In this document: positions 23,503-35,880 of the stretch, one piece after another
Numbering within the stretch: position 1 is the first letter of the stretch
Layout of the letters: each line of letters starts with the position of its first letter
NCBI GenBank assembly: GCA_001692895.1
Contig: KV748254.1
Coordinates: forward strand, 248,001-312,000
Origin: Cenococcum geophilum 1.58
Taxonomy: Eukaryota > Ascomycota > Dothideomycetes > Gloniales > Gloniaceae
Direction: 5' to 3'
Length of the DNA stretch: 64,000 nucleotides
Translations under genes and position numbers: made by a program
Notes under the pieces: model-generated
The model's database searches: none
What the model was told of the DNA's origin: nothing
Seen by the model: only the letters and a program-made list of their open reading frames with translations

Positions 23503-26500
23503 ATAGCAGACATTAGCAAGCAAGTTAGTGAAGGTTAAAAGAAGTAGAGACAAGGAGTTAACCTTACGTCTATAGATAACGTTAACGACTATATTTAATT
23601 TAAAACCCTTAAGTATAAATACTTTAAGTTTATAAACGACAACCTATGGGAACAGTACTAGGAAGACTTCGCGGACTTTACGGAAGCTATTTTTAAGGCC
23701 TGTAACCCTACTACTATCCACAACCTACGAACCCTTTTACGTTACTAAGGCGTATAGGTTAAAAGGGACAAACAAGTTACTATAGCACAGTCTCTATATA
23801 ATATAATACATAAGGAGGACCAAACAGAATGGACTAAGGAAGAAATCCTAGACCAGTTCAACACTACTAAGGAACTCTTTACTTCTTCTAAACTTAATAT
23901 AATCGCTAGCCTTATACCTAACCCTCTTAACTAAATTCGTCCTATAAACCTAAGCAGTTTTAGAATTAATTTTATGGGCTAAAGCACACCTAGTATTTAA
24001 GTTACGGACCGTAATACCCCTATAACCCAAATTACGGACCACAACACCCCCGCAAACTAAAACACGGACTAAAACCCTTCCGTTATTTAAGCTATAGATC
24101 CGCAAGCTATATATCCGCAAGCTATAAATCCGCAAGCTACAGATCCGCAAACCACCTAAGCAAAGACCTATAGTAAGGAGCTAGCCAATCTGGCTAAGCT
24201 CTATACCAACGAATCTAAGTACAGCAGTAAAAATAATAATTTTGACTTTAAACTAACCATCTTTATAGACCTCTGTTAGAAGGCTAATATCCCTAAACAG
24301 GAGTTTAGCCAAGCCTACTCTACCATGCTGCGCGGCCTAGCACTTAACTACTACTACACTAACCTTAAGAGCAACCCCCTTGGCGTTCCCTTTAATAAGC
24401 TATATAAGGCTATATGCAACTACTTTAAAGGGCCGGAATATAGGCGTAATATCCTTACCTAATGGAATACAACTAAGTTACGGACCGTAATGGACAAGAA
24501 TACTAAAAAATCAACCATAGAGTGCCTACAAATCCTTATTAAAGACCTCCGCCACCTATAGCATGGTCTTAATATTAAGCTTTAAACGGACAACTTCTTG
24601 CATAACAAACTAATTACGGCCTGCCAGGAAATGGAACCCTATAAATACGCCTGTTATAAGCCCGCAGACACTATAGCTAGCCTTATTAACGATTTACGGT
24701 CCTCTATTATAACATACAAAGCCTTAAACCCGCTAGGTAGTACTTAAGCCTTTGTTACGGACCTACAAGATCCGCAAACTAACTTAGATGCCTACTTTAC
24801 GGACCGCCGCTACCGCTAGCAGCACCCGCATCGACCAGGTTCTACCCGCAACCTCTGTAGTAACTCCTGTACAAAAGCATACCCCCGCAGATAAACTAAT
24901 TAGAAGTGCTTTATATGCGGCAAGGAAGGATATTAGTCTATAAGGCATACCTAAGAAGAACGTAATAGGTCTAAGAAGAAATTTAATAAACAGATTAACC
25001 AGTTCATCTTAGAATACAAAGGAGAGAAAGTAGAAGAGTCTCTTAACGAGTCAATGGAAGCCCTTATAATTAATTTTAACTTAGACGCTTAGAAATAGGA
25101 GACCTTAAAGACGTTCCTAACTACTTTTAGACCTTTTACGGACAGTTAAGCCTTTAATACTATAACCATATTAGCCGACTATTCCTTTATACACTTAATT
25201 GCACCCAAAAACTGGCCCGCAAGCATACCTATTAGACCTATTATAGACGTTACGGACCGTAAACAGGACCTATTTACATATATCACTACAGAACGCTATA
25301 CCCCTAAAGAATTCTATGGCGTTATAATTAATATAGGTGCCTCTAAGAAGTCTACTATAGGTTACGGACAATACCTTGTATATAAGACCACCGTAAATAA
25401 TAATATGGACATTAATACTATGCAATCTAGGGCCATAAACGTCCAATTCGGCATCGGCTCAACTACATTAATTGGATTAGTTACAGTTAAGACCCCAATT
25501 AGCCTAGTTAACTTCCACGTAGTAAAAGCGGACACCCCTTTTCTACTCTGCCTTATAGATATAGATAGGTTACAGGTCTACTATAACAACGTTACAGATA
25601 CTGTAATTGGCCCCGTAACTGCCTTAGGAAGCAAACATATTACCCTACCAATTATACAACGTTTTAGACACCCGTTCCTTATATAGGGAGAGACTTTACA
25701 GACCTATATTTAGGAATCTTTTAACTATAACCCGTACTACCTTACTAGTACGGAGATCCACCGCCTATACCGCCGCTTCAGCCACCTATTAGCTGAAAAG
25801 CTATATAGAGTCCTTAAACGTTCTAGACACGACAACGTTAATAGGAAGGCAATTGACCACCTAACTAAATACTACTCTTTCTGCCAGAAATACGGACGTT
25901 CCCTAGGTAGATTTAAGTTCACCCTTTATAAAGACCTTAATTTCAACCACTTAGTGTACGTAGATATTATGTATATTAACGGCAGTCCAGTATTATATAT
26001 AATTAACGAGGCAACCCACTATTAAGCCGCCCGTTAGTTGCAAAATATATCTATAAAATATACTTAGGATATTTTACAGACCTACTGGATTAACATATAC
26101 CTTAGGCCTCCTAAGTATATCACCTATAACGCTAGTAGGAACTTCATTAGCAAGGAATTCTAGCAGTATGCTACGGCCATAGCTATATTAACAAAAGCTG
26201 TTCCAGTTAAGGCGCACTAGTTTATTAGGCTTATTAAGCGAGCTTACCTAGCTTTATAGAGAGCTTACTAGATCATTATAGATAAGTATAAGAATATCTA
26301 AAAGGAACTAGCTTTATAGATAGCCGTAAAAGCCGTTAACAACACCGCCGGCCCTAACGGACTAGTACCTACCCTCTTAGTCTACGGAGCCTACCTAAGG
26401 ATAAGTAACCTAGACCCCCCTACCCCGTCTATTACGGAACAAGCAGCTATAATACAGAAGGCAATAGCCGAGATAGTTAAACTACGGGCCAAATAAGCTG

Positions 26501-28566
26501 TTAATAACGCCCTATACTACCGTAACGGACCTAATACAACCCTAGTATACAACCTCCCGCTTAACTCTAAAGTCCTTATATAGCAAGAAAGCGGCAATTA
26601 GACTGGACCTTACCATCTACTAGCCGTAGAAGACAAGACCTACTATATATAGCTCCCTAGCGGACCGATAAGCTTTAGAAGCACGTCCGTAAAACCCTAT
26701 TTTCGGCCTAAAAGTACCTATAACGTCAAGCCAGACGAACCAGAAGCACCCGCCGAGCTAAATAAACTAGAAGCACCTACTAAATTAGATAAACTAGAAG
26801 CACCCACCGAACCAAATAAACTAAAAGCACCCTTACCTACTAAAGAAGTCCCCTAGAAACCTACTAAGCCTATAAAACCTACTATAAAGCGTGGCTAAGG
26901 GTGCCCCCGAAAGTACCCTATAACTAAGAACTCTATAACAGAGAATTACCTAACCTCCGTAGATACCTCCGCAGGTATATCCGCAAAATAATCTCCGCCT
27001 ATAGATATATCAGTTCTAGTACAGGAAACCCCCTTTACGGACTTACAACGTAAAGAGATCAACGGACTACTTAAAAAGGGCGTCTTTGTAGTTATAACGG
27101 AGAGAGACGTTCCGCAAGGCGTCCGTATATTTAACTTACGCTTTATTAACAAAATTAAGCACCCTAGTACTAATAAAGCCTTTAAAAAGTTAAGGCTTAT
27201 TATATAAGCTTATAACAACTAGGGAAAAGACCTTATCCTTACGCAATCGCCTACAATTCAACGGGTTAGTTAATAGATTATACTTATGCTTATACCGGGT
27301 CTACAGAAAACCAAACCTATAGCTTTCTACTTACGGGATATCTTATAAGCCTACGTGCAGTCTAATACCTACCTAAGTAGGGATATCTTTATACGGCTAC
27401 CGCTTAAGCTTAATCTATAACTAGGAACAATTTTATAGATCATAAAACCACTTTATAGAGTACTAGAAGCTAGAAACCACTAGTTTAAAACATACCACTA
27501 GCACCACGTTAGTAAACTTAAGATAGAGCAGTTGACCTATAACCCTTACCTCCTACATACCCTATTAAACGGCCTTAGCATTATTAGACTCCAAACAGAC
27601 GATACTCTCTTTTTAGTGGACTAAACTTTTGCGAATATGGAAGAGACCAAACTGCAAAAGGCTAAGTTCCTAGTAAAGCTATAGGAGCAGTTAACTAAGC
27701 AGACTCCAATTAAGTTTAATAGAGGCTTAATTATATAAAAGGGCAACTTAATCTAGCTAATTTAGGAACGCCAAGCTTAAAACCTAAAGCCTATTACGGC
27801 AAAGCCTACGGACCTTACTAGTTCCTATAGAGAGACCTATAAAACCGTAAATATGAAGGACCAATACGCTGCACAGCGTGCAAGAGGTGCCTATATTGCC
27901 ACAGTCTGTCAACCCAAATCTGCCTATGACTTATCCTTTACGGCCTAGGCAGTAGATCTATAAAAAGAAAATATCAAGCAGCTTAATAAGCGTATTTAAT
28001 AGCAGATTAATAACGCGACAAGAGGACTTACTTTTATACCACTAGACCTAAATTTTATTAGCATAATGGTATTTACGGACGCCTCTTTCGCTAATAATAG
28101 GGACCTATTATCGCAAATTGGCTTTGTAATTGTACTTACGGACCGTAATTAAGACGCAAATATACTGTATTAGTCTTTAATTAAATGCAAGCAAGTAACC
28201 CGCAGTATACTAGCTTCTAAACTATATACACTAGCCCATGGCTTTAATATAGCAGCCGTAATTAAATTAACGATCTAGAAGATCCTATAACTGGAGCAGC
28301 TACCCCTGGTTTTATATACCGATTTAAAGTCCCTTTATAACTGCCTAGTTAAACTAGGTATAATATAAGAGAAGAGGCTTATAGTCGACCTAATGCGCCT
28401 ATGTCAGGCCTATGAACGACGCGAGATTACGGAGGTTAAATGGATTAGCAGCGGAGATAACCTAGCAGACGCTATAACGAAGGCAAAGCCGTGTTAAGCT
28501 CTTAAAACCCTAATTAACATAAATAAGCTCAACCTAAAGGTTATAGAATGGGTAGAGCGAGACTAA
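23503..28566 (+). pseudogene. copia C gag-pol polyprotein remnant, single frame
   Basis: A start (now ATA where copy A has ATG) at 23503 and a stop TAA at 28564-28566 are in one frame, 1,687 codons. The order is: gag; PQ-rich repeat (about 24080-24150); zinc knuckle (CFICGKEGY, about 24910-24940); protease relic (NIGASKKST, expected D-S/T-G, about 25330); integrase zinc region and DDE core (about 25740-26170); RT (about 27300-27700); RNase H (FTDASFANN at about 28074-28100) to the end. The longest open piece is 25405-25686. Interruptions seen are TAG/TAA from CAG/CAA/TGG. Confidence 0.88.
24080..24150 (+). repeat. PQ-rich coding repeat in copia gag
   Basis: Five near-identical 15-bp units of the type GCTATAGATCCGCAA encode AIDPQ-like pentapeptides inside gag. 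The same array occurs in copy A (about 4795-4880, minus strand). Confidence 0.75.
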
Positions 28567-28816
28567 CGGAGCATTTACGGTTTAGTTACGGCCCGTTCAG
28601 AAGGCCGTATGGTGCATTTACGGCCTGTTAAAGGGCGTATAGTTTATTTTACGGACCATAAGCAGGACTTACGGCTAGCTTGGAGCACCGTTCGGAAGGC
28701 AACCCAAAAGGCACCTCGGGAGGGATTTCCTATGTATTTTCTTACGTCTTTTATGGTTCTATTAAGGCAATTACGGAGGCTATACGCAAGTGGTTCCATT
28801 TTCCAAGTACCGCCAG

Positions 28817-29075
28817 TGTATAATTACAGCACCTGCTGTACTAACCGCGTGCTTACGCGGTTCGATACACTAAGTACGCGTTTACGCGTTCGGTTCGCTT
28901 ACGCGTCTAGTGCACTCCTGAAACACTAGCTTAGGGGGGAGGTGCGTTAGTATATAGACCACGTAGCCCACCTNAATAGAATCGACAGTCACCACCGTCT
29001 AAATGAGCATACGATACTATACGTATTTNGTGCCCCTAGACACGACTCACTTATACCATTAAATTGGTACCAACA
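28817..29075 (+). repeat. 3' LTR of copia C
   Basis: 259 bp, TGTATAATTACAG to GGTACCAACA, then the CTTTC target duplication. It contains two N bases, probably unresolved differences between repeat copies in the assembly. Confidence 0.93.
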
Positions 29076-29080
29076 CTTTC

Positions 29081-29286
29081 TAACCTCTTCTATTTAGAGA
29101 CTAATTGCTAGCTCTTCTCTAGAGGAGAACTAGCTCCCTATATAATCCTTTTAAGACGCTAGCAAAACCCTTCGCCTTTTATCTATCTAACTGTGTCTTT
29201 TAGGACGTAGATGGAATATAAATAGGATATAGATAAAACCTCCTACTGTTTTATCTAATATGTACCTTCTGGGGGGTTCCGTTACA
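29081..29286 (-). repeat. LTR of gypsy X, part 2
   Basis: Continuation of 22752-22828 beyond copia C. It is homologous to 41069-41241, including the CTAGAGAAGAACTAGC-like stretch (minus strand) and a TATA-like TATATAGGGAG. It ends TTACA (reverse TGTAACGG), the LTR terminus. Confidence 0.75.
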
Positions 29287-32200
29287 ACTTATAGCATAGT
29301 ATAGCTTTAACCTTATACCGCTCGCCTACTACTTTAAGGTGTTTAATTAGGCCTAAACGGAAGTTCTTTTTTAGTAGTAGTCTATACTATAGCTCTAGTA
29401 GGTTTATATAAAACACTAAATATATATAGGCTATAGATAGGGGTAACTAGAGACGGTAGGCTAACTTACTAATTTATTTCTTAATTTAGAAGGGACCTAG
29501 GTATCTTATATTAAGCTTCCTTAATAGTTAATAGGTCTTAATATTTGTTAAATATAATAGAACCTTATCGCCTATTCCGAAATACTTATTTTAGTACTTA
29601 TAATTATACTAAAGTCTCTACTACTTTTAGGCATCTTATAGGCTCTACTTTATATACTTTTATTACTCCTTTTATTTCTAGAGGTATCCTTATACTCTTT
29701 AGTGGATATCCTTAAACTTCCTAGTAGGATCCTATAACTAATTATATAGCCTTAGCCAGTAATTATTAGGTATACCATTAAACCTAAATAGTTAGACACT
29801 ATAGGCAATTTCGAATAGTGCATACTTGTATAATATATATTACTTTAAATTATAAGCGTACTTTACGTATAGAAGTAGCTTATACTAGTTATCTTACTAG
29901 TAGTTTAAATATATTTATAGGTAAGACTCTAGTTCCTAGTTTTAGCGTTTTATTTACCCGTCTATTTATAGATAAAAAGCTATACTATAATGGTGGTCTA
30001 TCTTTAAGTGGAAGTATAGGTCTAACCAGTACTGGCTTATAAAGACGCTGCCCCTATTAGTAATAATAGAGTACGGCTAATCTACTTTAAGAAAGTATTT
30101 CTCCTTAATTAAGTTAGTAAGCGCTTATATATTAATCGTCTTATTAATAAAAAGGTATTAGATATACTTTAAAACCCTATTAATAAGTATAAAGACCAAA
30201 TTATATATTTATTCTTAACTATCTTTAAATAGCAGGAGATCCGTAATAAAGTTTATAGCGTAATATTACTATAGCCTACTAGTAGAGGGAACTAACTTAA
30301 GTAAACCCTATAGCTTGTGCCTATAGATCTTATATACTTAACACTTCTTATAATAGCTAATATACTCCTTTACTTCCTACTTAAGCTTTAGCTAATAGTA
30401 TTTATACTAAAGTAATTCTACTATTTTAGCTTAANTATAGTAGCCGCCTAAAGGATTATTATAATTCTTTATAAGAATCTTCTATTATAGATTTGCTTTT
30501 TATAGCACCTAAACCTTACTAGATCTATATAGCAGGCCTATTAAGTTTAGTTCCTAATAGTAGTGCCTAGTAACTTCTTTTCCATTATATTTCCAGTCTA
30601 CTTTTATATTAAAAATGGTATAGAAACTGTCCCTCTATTATACTTTATAGATAAAATCTATTAACCTTTTAGATAGTTTTTAGGTAGAAGCTATTTTATT
30701 TTATATTACTAAGTATAAAACTAAATAGTACTATAGATCTTATAACTCTTTAATATGTATATATTAAGAAGGCAGCTATAAGGTTAAAGTCCTTTAGTTA
30801 TTATAGGGCTCTAAGTTTTAATCACTCTATAGCTTCGCTATTAGTTTAAGGGGATAGCTTAATAATTAGAGGTAATATATTACTAGGTTCTAAGAATATA
30901 TTAGAGATGTCCTATTTAGGTATATTTAGACCCTTATTAGTAATAGACTAAGTACTAGCTAAAATATTAGTAAAAACTAATTAGGCTTATACTGCTTAAG
31001 ACTTAGTATATAGAGCTATAGGTATTTAAGCATTTTATACCTAAAGCTTATTCTATAATATAGGGAGTAAAATATTTATTATCTATTTTTCTTCTCCCGT
31101 TTTAAAGTCTTTAGTATAGTCTAGCCATTATAACGGTCTATTAGTAGAGTTATTTTCCCTTAGCTTATATTTAATCTTAAAATTAAATTACATAAGCTTC
31201 TTTACCTATTTAGCTTATTAAGGTATAAGCTCCTTTATAGTTATAAAGTAGCGTAATTTATAATAATCTAAAAGTATATAAGTGGTATAGCTTATATACT
31301 TAAGGTAATATTACTACTATTTAAAGCAATTAACTATAGCTAGTAGTTCCTTATTATAGGTATAATACCTAACTTTAGGTCCCTAGAATTTTCTGCTATA
31401 AAATATTACTAGTTTTTAGTAAAGCTGAGTAGTATCTAAATGCCTATTAGGTTATAGTAAAATACTAATAAAGGCAAATTTTAATATATTAGTAACTATT
31501 ATTAGTAGCTAATCTAGGTTAAAATACTACAGTAATAAAGCTTATATAAACTTTATATATAATTCTTAGAAGGCCTTCTAAACCTTTTTAGGCTATAACT
31601 GTAGTACATACTATTTAGTTAATCCCTTTTTACCTTTAAGCTTTTTACTTTTTAAGCTAGGTCTTAGAAAGCTTCTATAATATAATTAAATAATTATTAG
31701 GCAATATTTAAATAGTTATAAATAAAGCGCCTATAGAAATTGGTAAAGCCTAGAAATACTTAAATATCCTAGTAGCTCTCTAGCTCTAGCTACTCTTAAA
31801 TTATCTACACCTATAGGTATTATAATATAACCTAGGAACTTAACCTATTTAGTATTAAAGATATACTTTAATACCTTAGTATAAAGGCCCTAATTATCTA
31901 AACGTTCTAGTACTTTACGGATATATTACTTATGCTAATCCTTATCTTTTAAGTAGATTAGGATGTTATCTAAATTAATAACGTATATACGGTTAACTAG
32001 TCCCCCTAAGGCTCTATAAATATATAATTAGAATATTATAGGCGTATTAGCTAGTCTGAAAGGCATTACTAAGTACTTAAAGTTATATCCTTTAGGATGT
32101 CCTTTAAGCTTATTAATAATATACGCCCTTTTAATTCTTTATTGTTCTACTATTTAAAGGCTCCTATTTTAAATCGTATTTTAAAATCTACTTTTATAAA

Positions 32201-34250
32201 TTAAGGGTATCTAAGAATAAGGTTATAACCTATAAAATTAGCCGCTTAAACGGGTTACAGGCTAACTATATTAGTGCGTTTATATATATTGGCCACTAAT
32301 ACTATAAGCTTATAGGCACTATATAGTTTAATCTAATACTTATCTAGGAAGCCTATAATAGGTTTTTGCCACTTTAGTAATAGGATAAGTTTATGCTCTT
32401 TTACTAAATTATATTATATAAGATTAATTTTAGTGCCGCTATTATATAGTACTTAGAACTATTATACCTCGCCTATAGGAAGTACTATTTTTTAGCTTAA
32501 TAGTAATATAAAGAGTCTCTTTTTTTATATCTTACCCTAGTTATAGCTAGAGGAGGTCCGTAACTAGGGCTTTTTTTTAAATTATTAATGCGGTTATTAC
32601 CCTACTTATTTTTCTAATAAAATCTACCTCTAAAGTTTTCTTTTAACATTTTAGAGTGTTTCCGTAAAGGTGCTAAATAGGTATTAAATTAGCCCTAAAA
32701 GTCTTTCCTATTACTTAAGGCCCCTAACTTTAAACCTTTTAAAGTTATTTTTAAAAACGGCTTCTTTAAAGGTTAAGTCTACCCTATATTACTACTAAAG
32801 TGCCTACGCTTCTAGCAACCCCCTAGCTTTCTACTAGAAGATGTCTAGTTCCTTACTCTATCTTTAGCGTTTAAAACCGCTTATTTAAAATCTGTATATA
32901 TAGTAATCCGTAATAGGGCTCCTATATACTTAATTTTATTATAAATTGCTAGCTTAATTCTAGCCTAGATAAACCCAACTTTCTTTTTTTTATAAATGCT
33001 ACCGTTTTTATTTTTAAAGGGCTTTAAATATATTTATTAAGCATAAGTTTCTATAAAGTTTATAAACTAGCGGAAGTTATAGCGGTTAAGCTATATCCAA
33101 TTCTAGAATAGCTCTATATTATTATATTATATAATATATAGATCTTAAGTCTATTTCTTTAGAAAGGTTTACAGCTATAGCTATATAGTAATTTATTCTT
33201 TATTAAGCTAATTAAGTATAATTTAGTTTAGTAATCGGTCTTTAATCTTACTAATAATCCAGTATATACGCTCTTTGGTATTATCTCGTATTATTAGCAT
33301 TTTAAAGAAGTTGCCTTATAAACCTAATTATTTAACTACTAGGCGTTAGGTCTATAGCATAGTTCTAAACTATTAAAGGCCTTAGCTAGTTAGTTTATAT
33401 TCTTTTTCCATTTATAGCATAAATGCCTCTTTAAGTTTTCTATACCTCCTTAAGTAGATACTAGGTAGCCTTTAGAAAGCCCTTAGCCTTAGCTAGGTTA
33501 TAAAAGATTTTATCTAGCTTATATTAAGCTCTGCTAGATCTAAACCTACCCTTAAAGGTTTCTAATATATTTATTAGTAGCTTCTTCCTATATAGCTTTT
33601 AAGAGCCTTATAGTAGCTTTCTAATATCTATTTTAAAGATAATTAGTTTAGGGCTCTTAACTTTCTAACCTTAGCCTTAGGGAAGCTCTAGCTATAGAGG
33701 TAGTATTAATACTAGTAGTTAGTATGGATTTCCTAACGAGGCTTAGGTCTTAAGTTAGTAGTTAAGTTAGATTACCTAAAGGGGTAGGCCCGCTTAGCTT
33801 ATTAGTAGTCTATATACTACTAATATACTAATTATAGGCTAGTGGTCTTCTAGGAGGGTTCTAGTTAGGTCCCTAATTAGACGCGTTAATATATTCCTCT
33901 AGCATTTCTAGCTTAGGGAAAGATTTTAAAGTTACCTCTAGCGCTTAATTTCCTAATTAGCCTAGGTAGGGCTAAAGGGGCTTTAGTTGCTTTTTAGTGG
34001 CGCTATAACCATTATAGAGGGTGTCTATATTTTCCTTAGTAGTAACTATAGGTGTATAAGAGTTTTAAAGCTTCTAGCGTATCTAAATATTAGGGCTTAT
34101 TTAGCCGTCTTGTCTAAAGGTTTATATTATTATAATCTCTCGCTATTAAAGGGACCTTTCTACCTTAGCGTAACGGCTTTCTGTAAGGTGCCTATGGAGT
34201 TTCCATTTAAGTTATTATAAAATTTTAAGGGAGGACGGTAGTTATAAATA
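29287..34250 (-). pseudogene. Ty3/gypsy element D gag-pol remnant, chromodomain cut off
   Basis: Read leftwards: gag/protease about 34250-32600, RT about 32450-31700 (YVIDLDDILIYLKD-type motif near 31960-31990), RNase H, then integrase and its C-terminal region (about 31200-29400). The frame ends in a chromodomain beginning (GERYKVKAIL) exactly where the LTR of X starts at 29286. So X seems to have inserted into D's chromodomain, and D's 3' end should lie left of the window. RIP has broken every frame. One N at about 30435. An open frame on the opposite strand (33987-34220) is not supported as a gene. Confidence 0.65.
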
Positions 34251-34539
34251 AAAGATATAAATTAACAATCTAGTCCTTAAAGCCGACTGCCCTTTTAAAA
34301 AGGAGTAGAAAGGATTTAAATATAAGGGGACTTTATAGATAGGGGGCTATAAGAACACAATTATAGAATAGGATAAATTAGTAAGAGAGACAAATTCTTA
34401 AAAAGGTAAGGCCTTTAGGATTGCAGAGACTATATATTACGGGTATATGCCTTTAATACGTAACCGGCGACCATCTAAGGGGCGTTTAGGGGTTGTCCTA
34501 AGGGCAACCCAAGGTATCTGCAATAATATCCCTTACAGA
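34251..34539. other. unassigned RIP-mutated sequence
   Basis: Nothing recognisable. A purine-rich AAGGGAGGACGGTAG at about 34224-34241 could be a polypurine tract of a plus-strand element, but no LTR was identified after it. Confidence 0.3.
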
Positions 34540-35134
34540 AATCTCTTAGAGCCTTATATTATTCTATTTAGTTTCCTTTATATAGTAGCGGTTTGGTTAA
34601 GGTTGCTATAAAAGGCTTCTAGTATAATAACTAGCTTTTTTTACAGTATTTAGTTGGAACAGGTATATAATTTCTACGGCGTTTTCTATTAGGCGGCTTA
34701 TAGTATAACGCAACTAGCTATTAGAAGTAAGGTAGCAATTAATATTACTGTTTAGCTTATTCTTAAGTTAATTAAAAAAGGAGTATAGTTTACTTCTTTA
34801 TAGGGGCACTAGTTGGCGAATTTAGGGTTAAGGAGCCAGTTTTAGACACATTTTTCTACCTAGTATTTATAGGTTAATACCGGTAGGGGCAAGTAGGGGT
34901 AATAGTATAGTAAATAGTAGGTTTCAGCGGATCTCTTTAATTTCTTTTTTTTAGAGATTTAATTAACTTATAATATCGGGCTTTTTAATAGGCAAGGATA
35001 TCTATAAAAGCCTATTATAGAGTCTCTATTTATTTAGTAAATATAGTATATAGGTCTTTTATAGATATAGGGGCTTCTAAGTTGTTCTATATACTAGTTA
35101 AGGTGGTATAAAGTATAGATTTAATATAATATAG
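34540..35134 (-). pseudogene. gag fragment of gypsy E1
   Basis: The reverse complement of about 34650-35090 matches the leader/gag of element E2 (43260-43608 and 49236-49400). It lies directly beside an E-type LTR on its right, as expected for a minus-strand element. The rest of E1 is missing. The gag is shorter than in E2 by small indels. Confidence 0.6.
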
Positions 35135-35490
35135 TATTACGGAGTAAGTATAAGCGACGATAATATATAGCAAAGTAGATATTATTAAGCTATGTATATA
35201 AACTATCTAATAAGATTAAGATGTTATATAAGGAAAGAAGGTAATAAGACGGAAAGAAAGGGTATATATTGTTAACTTAGTTACTTAATATACGGAGTAG
35301 GATAGGATTTAGGTCCTAGCAGAACTTAGTAGAATTTAGTAAAACTTAGCGAAATATAGCAGAATACGGCAGATTGCCATTATATTGCCATAGATTGCGG
35401 TAAATTACGGTCTTTATAGTCGGTTTTTAGTTACTAAGTTAGTGGAAATAGGTAGATGTATATAAGGTATTACGGGGATATCCTATAACA
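35135..35490 (-). repeat. 5' LTR of gypsy E1
   Basis: A 356-bp repeat homologous to 42639-43006 (opposite strand) and 41878-42162. The ends are TGTTAC/GTAACA-type with RIP changes. It contains a degenerate decamer array (AGCAGAACTT, AGTAGAATTT) at about 35315-35385. Confidence 0.8.
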
Positions 35491-35880
35491 AGGAGGAGGC
35501 TTAAGATTCTATATTAATCATTAAGCCCTAAATATAGTTATAATTTAAAACTAATATCTAATTCCCCTACTTTAAGAGACGCTTAACTGCCTAGTAAAGG
35601 TATAGTATTTTACAAAGCTTAATATTGTAAGGTACATTGCTAGGGTATATGGTAGGAAGCAGGTAAGCCAAGCATGAGTTATAAGGAGAGTCGATGGAAG
35701 AGGACGATATGGTAATAAGGGTAGGCAATAGCCTTGTACGGAGACGAACTAATAGGGGAGGAAGGAGGCTGCAAGCCTAAGGAGCCTATAAGGGGTGGCC
35801 AAGGCCTAGCCGAAGGCTAGCCTTAGTAGCCCCTAAGAGCTCCCGAGATGTAGCTAAGTAAGGGACTAAAAGTACCCTTA
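35491..35880. other. low-RIP patch between E1 LTR and gypsy F
   Basis: No gene recognised. The stretch 35640-35860 keeps many CA/TG dinucleotides and is richer in G than its surroundings. It has an imperfect palindrome GGCCTAGCCGAAGGCTAGCC (about 35804-35823). Confidence 0.4.

Larger units (their letters stand above)
22829..29075 (+). mobile_element. Complete Ty1/copia retrotransposon C with 5-bp TSD
   Basis: LTRs at 22829-23087 and 28817-29075 (259 bp each) flank a plus-strand gag-pol. CTTTC at 22824-22828 and 29076-29080 is the exact target duplication. Removing the element restores AAATGCTTTCTAACCTC, which matches the empty site AAATGCTTTTTAACCTC at about 41058-41074. It belongs to the same family as element A but opposite in orientation. 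RIP has inserted stops but caused no net frameshift. Two ambiguous bases (N) lie in the 3' LTR (28974 and 29029). Confidence 0.95.

Noticed and set aside
33987-34220. 77-codon plus-strand ORF
   Set aside because: It lies over the gag end of gypsy D on the other strand in RIP DNA, with no family motif; probably chance.
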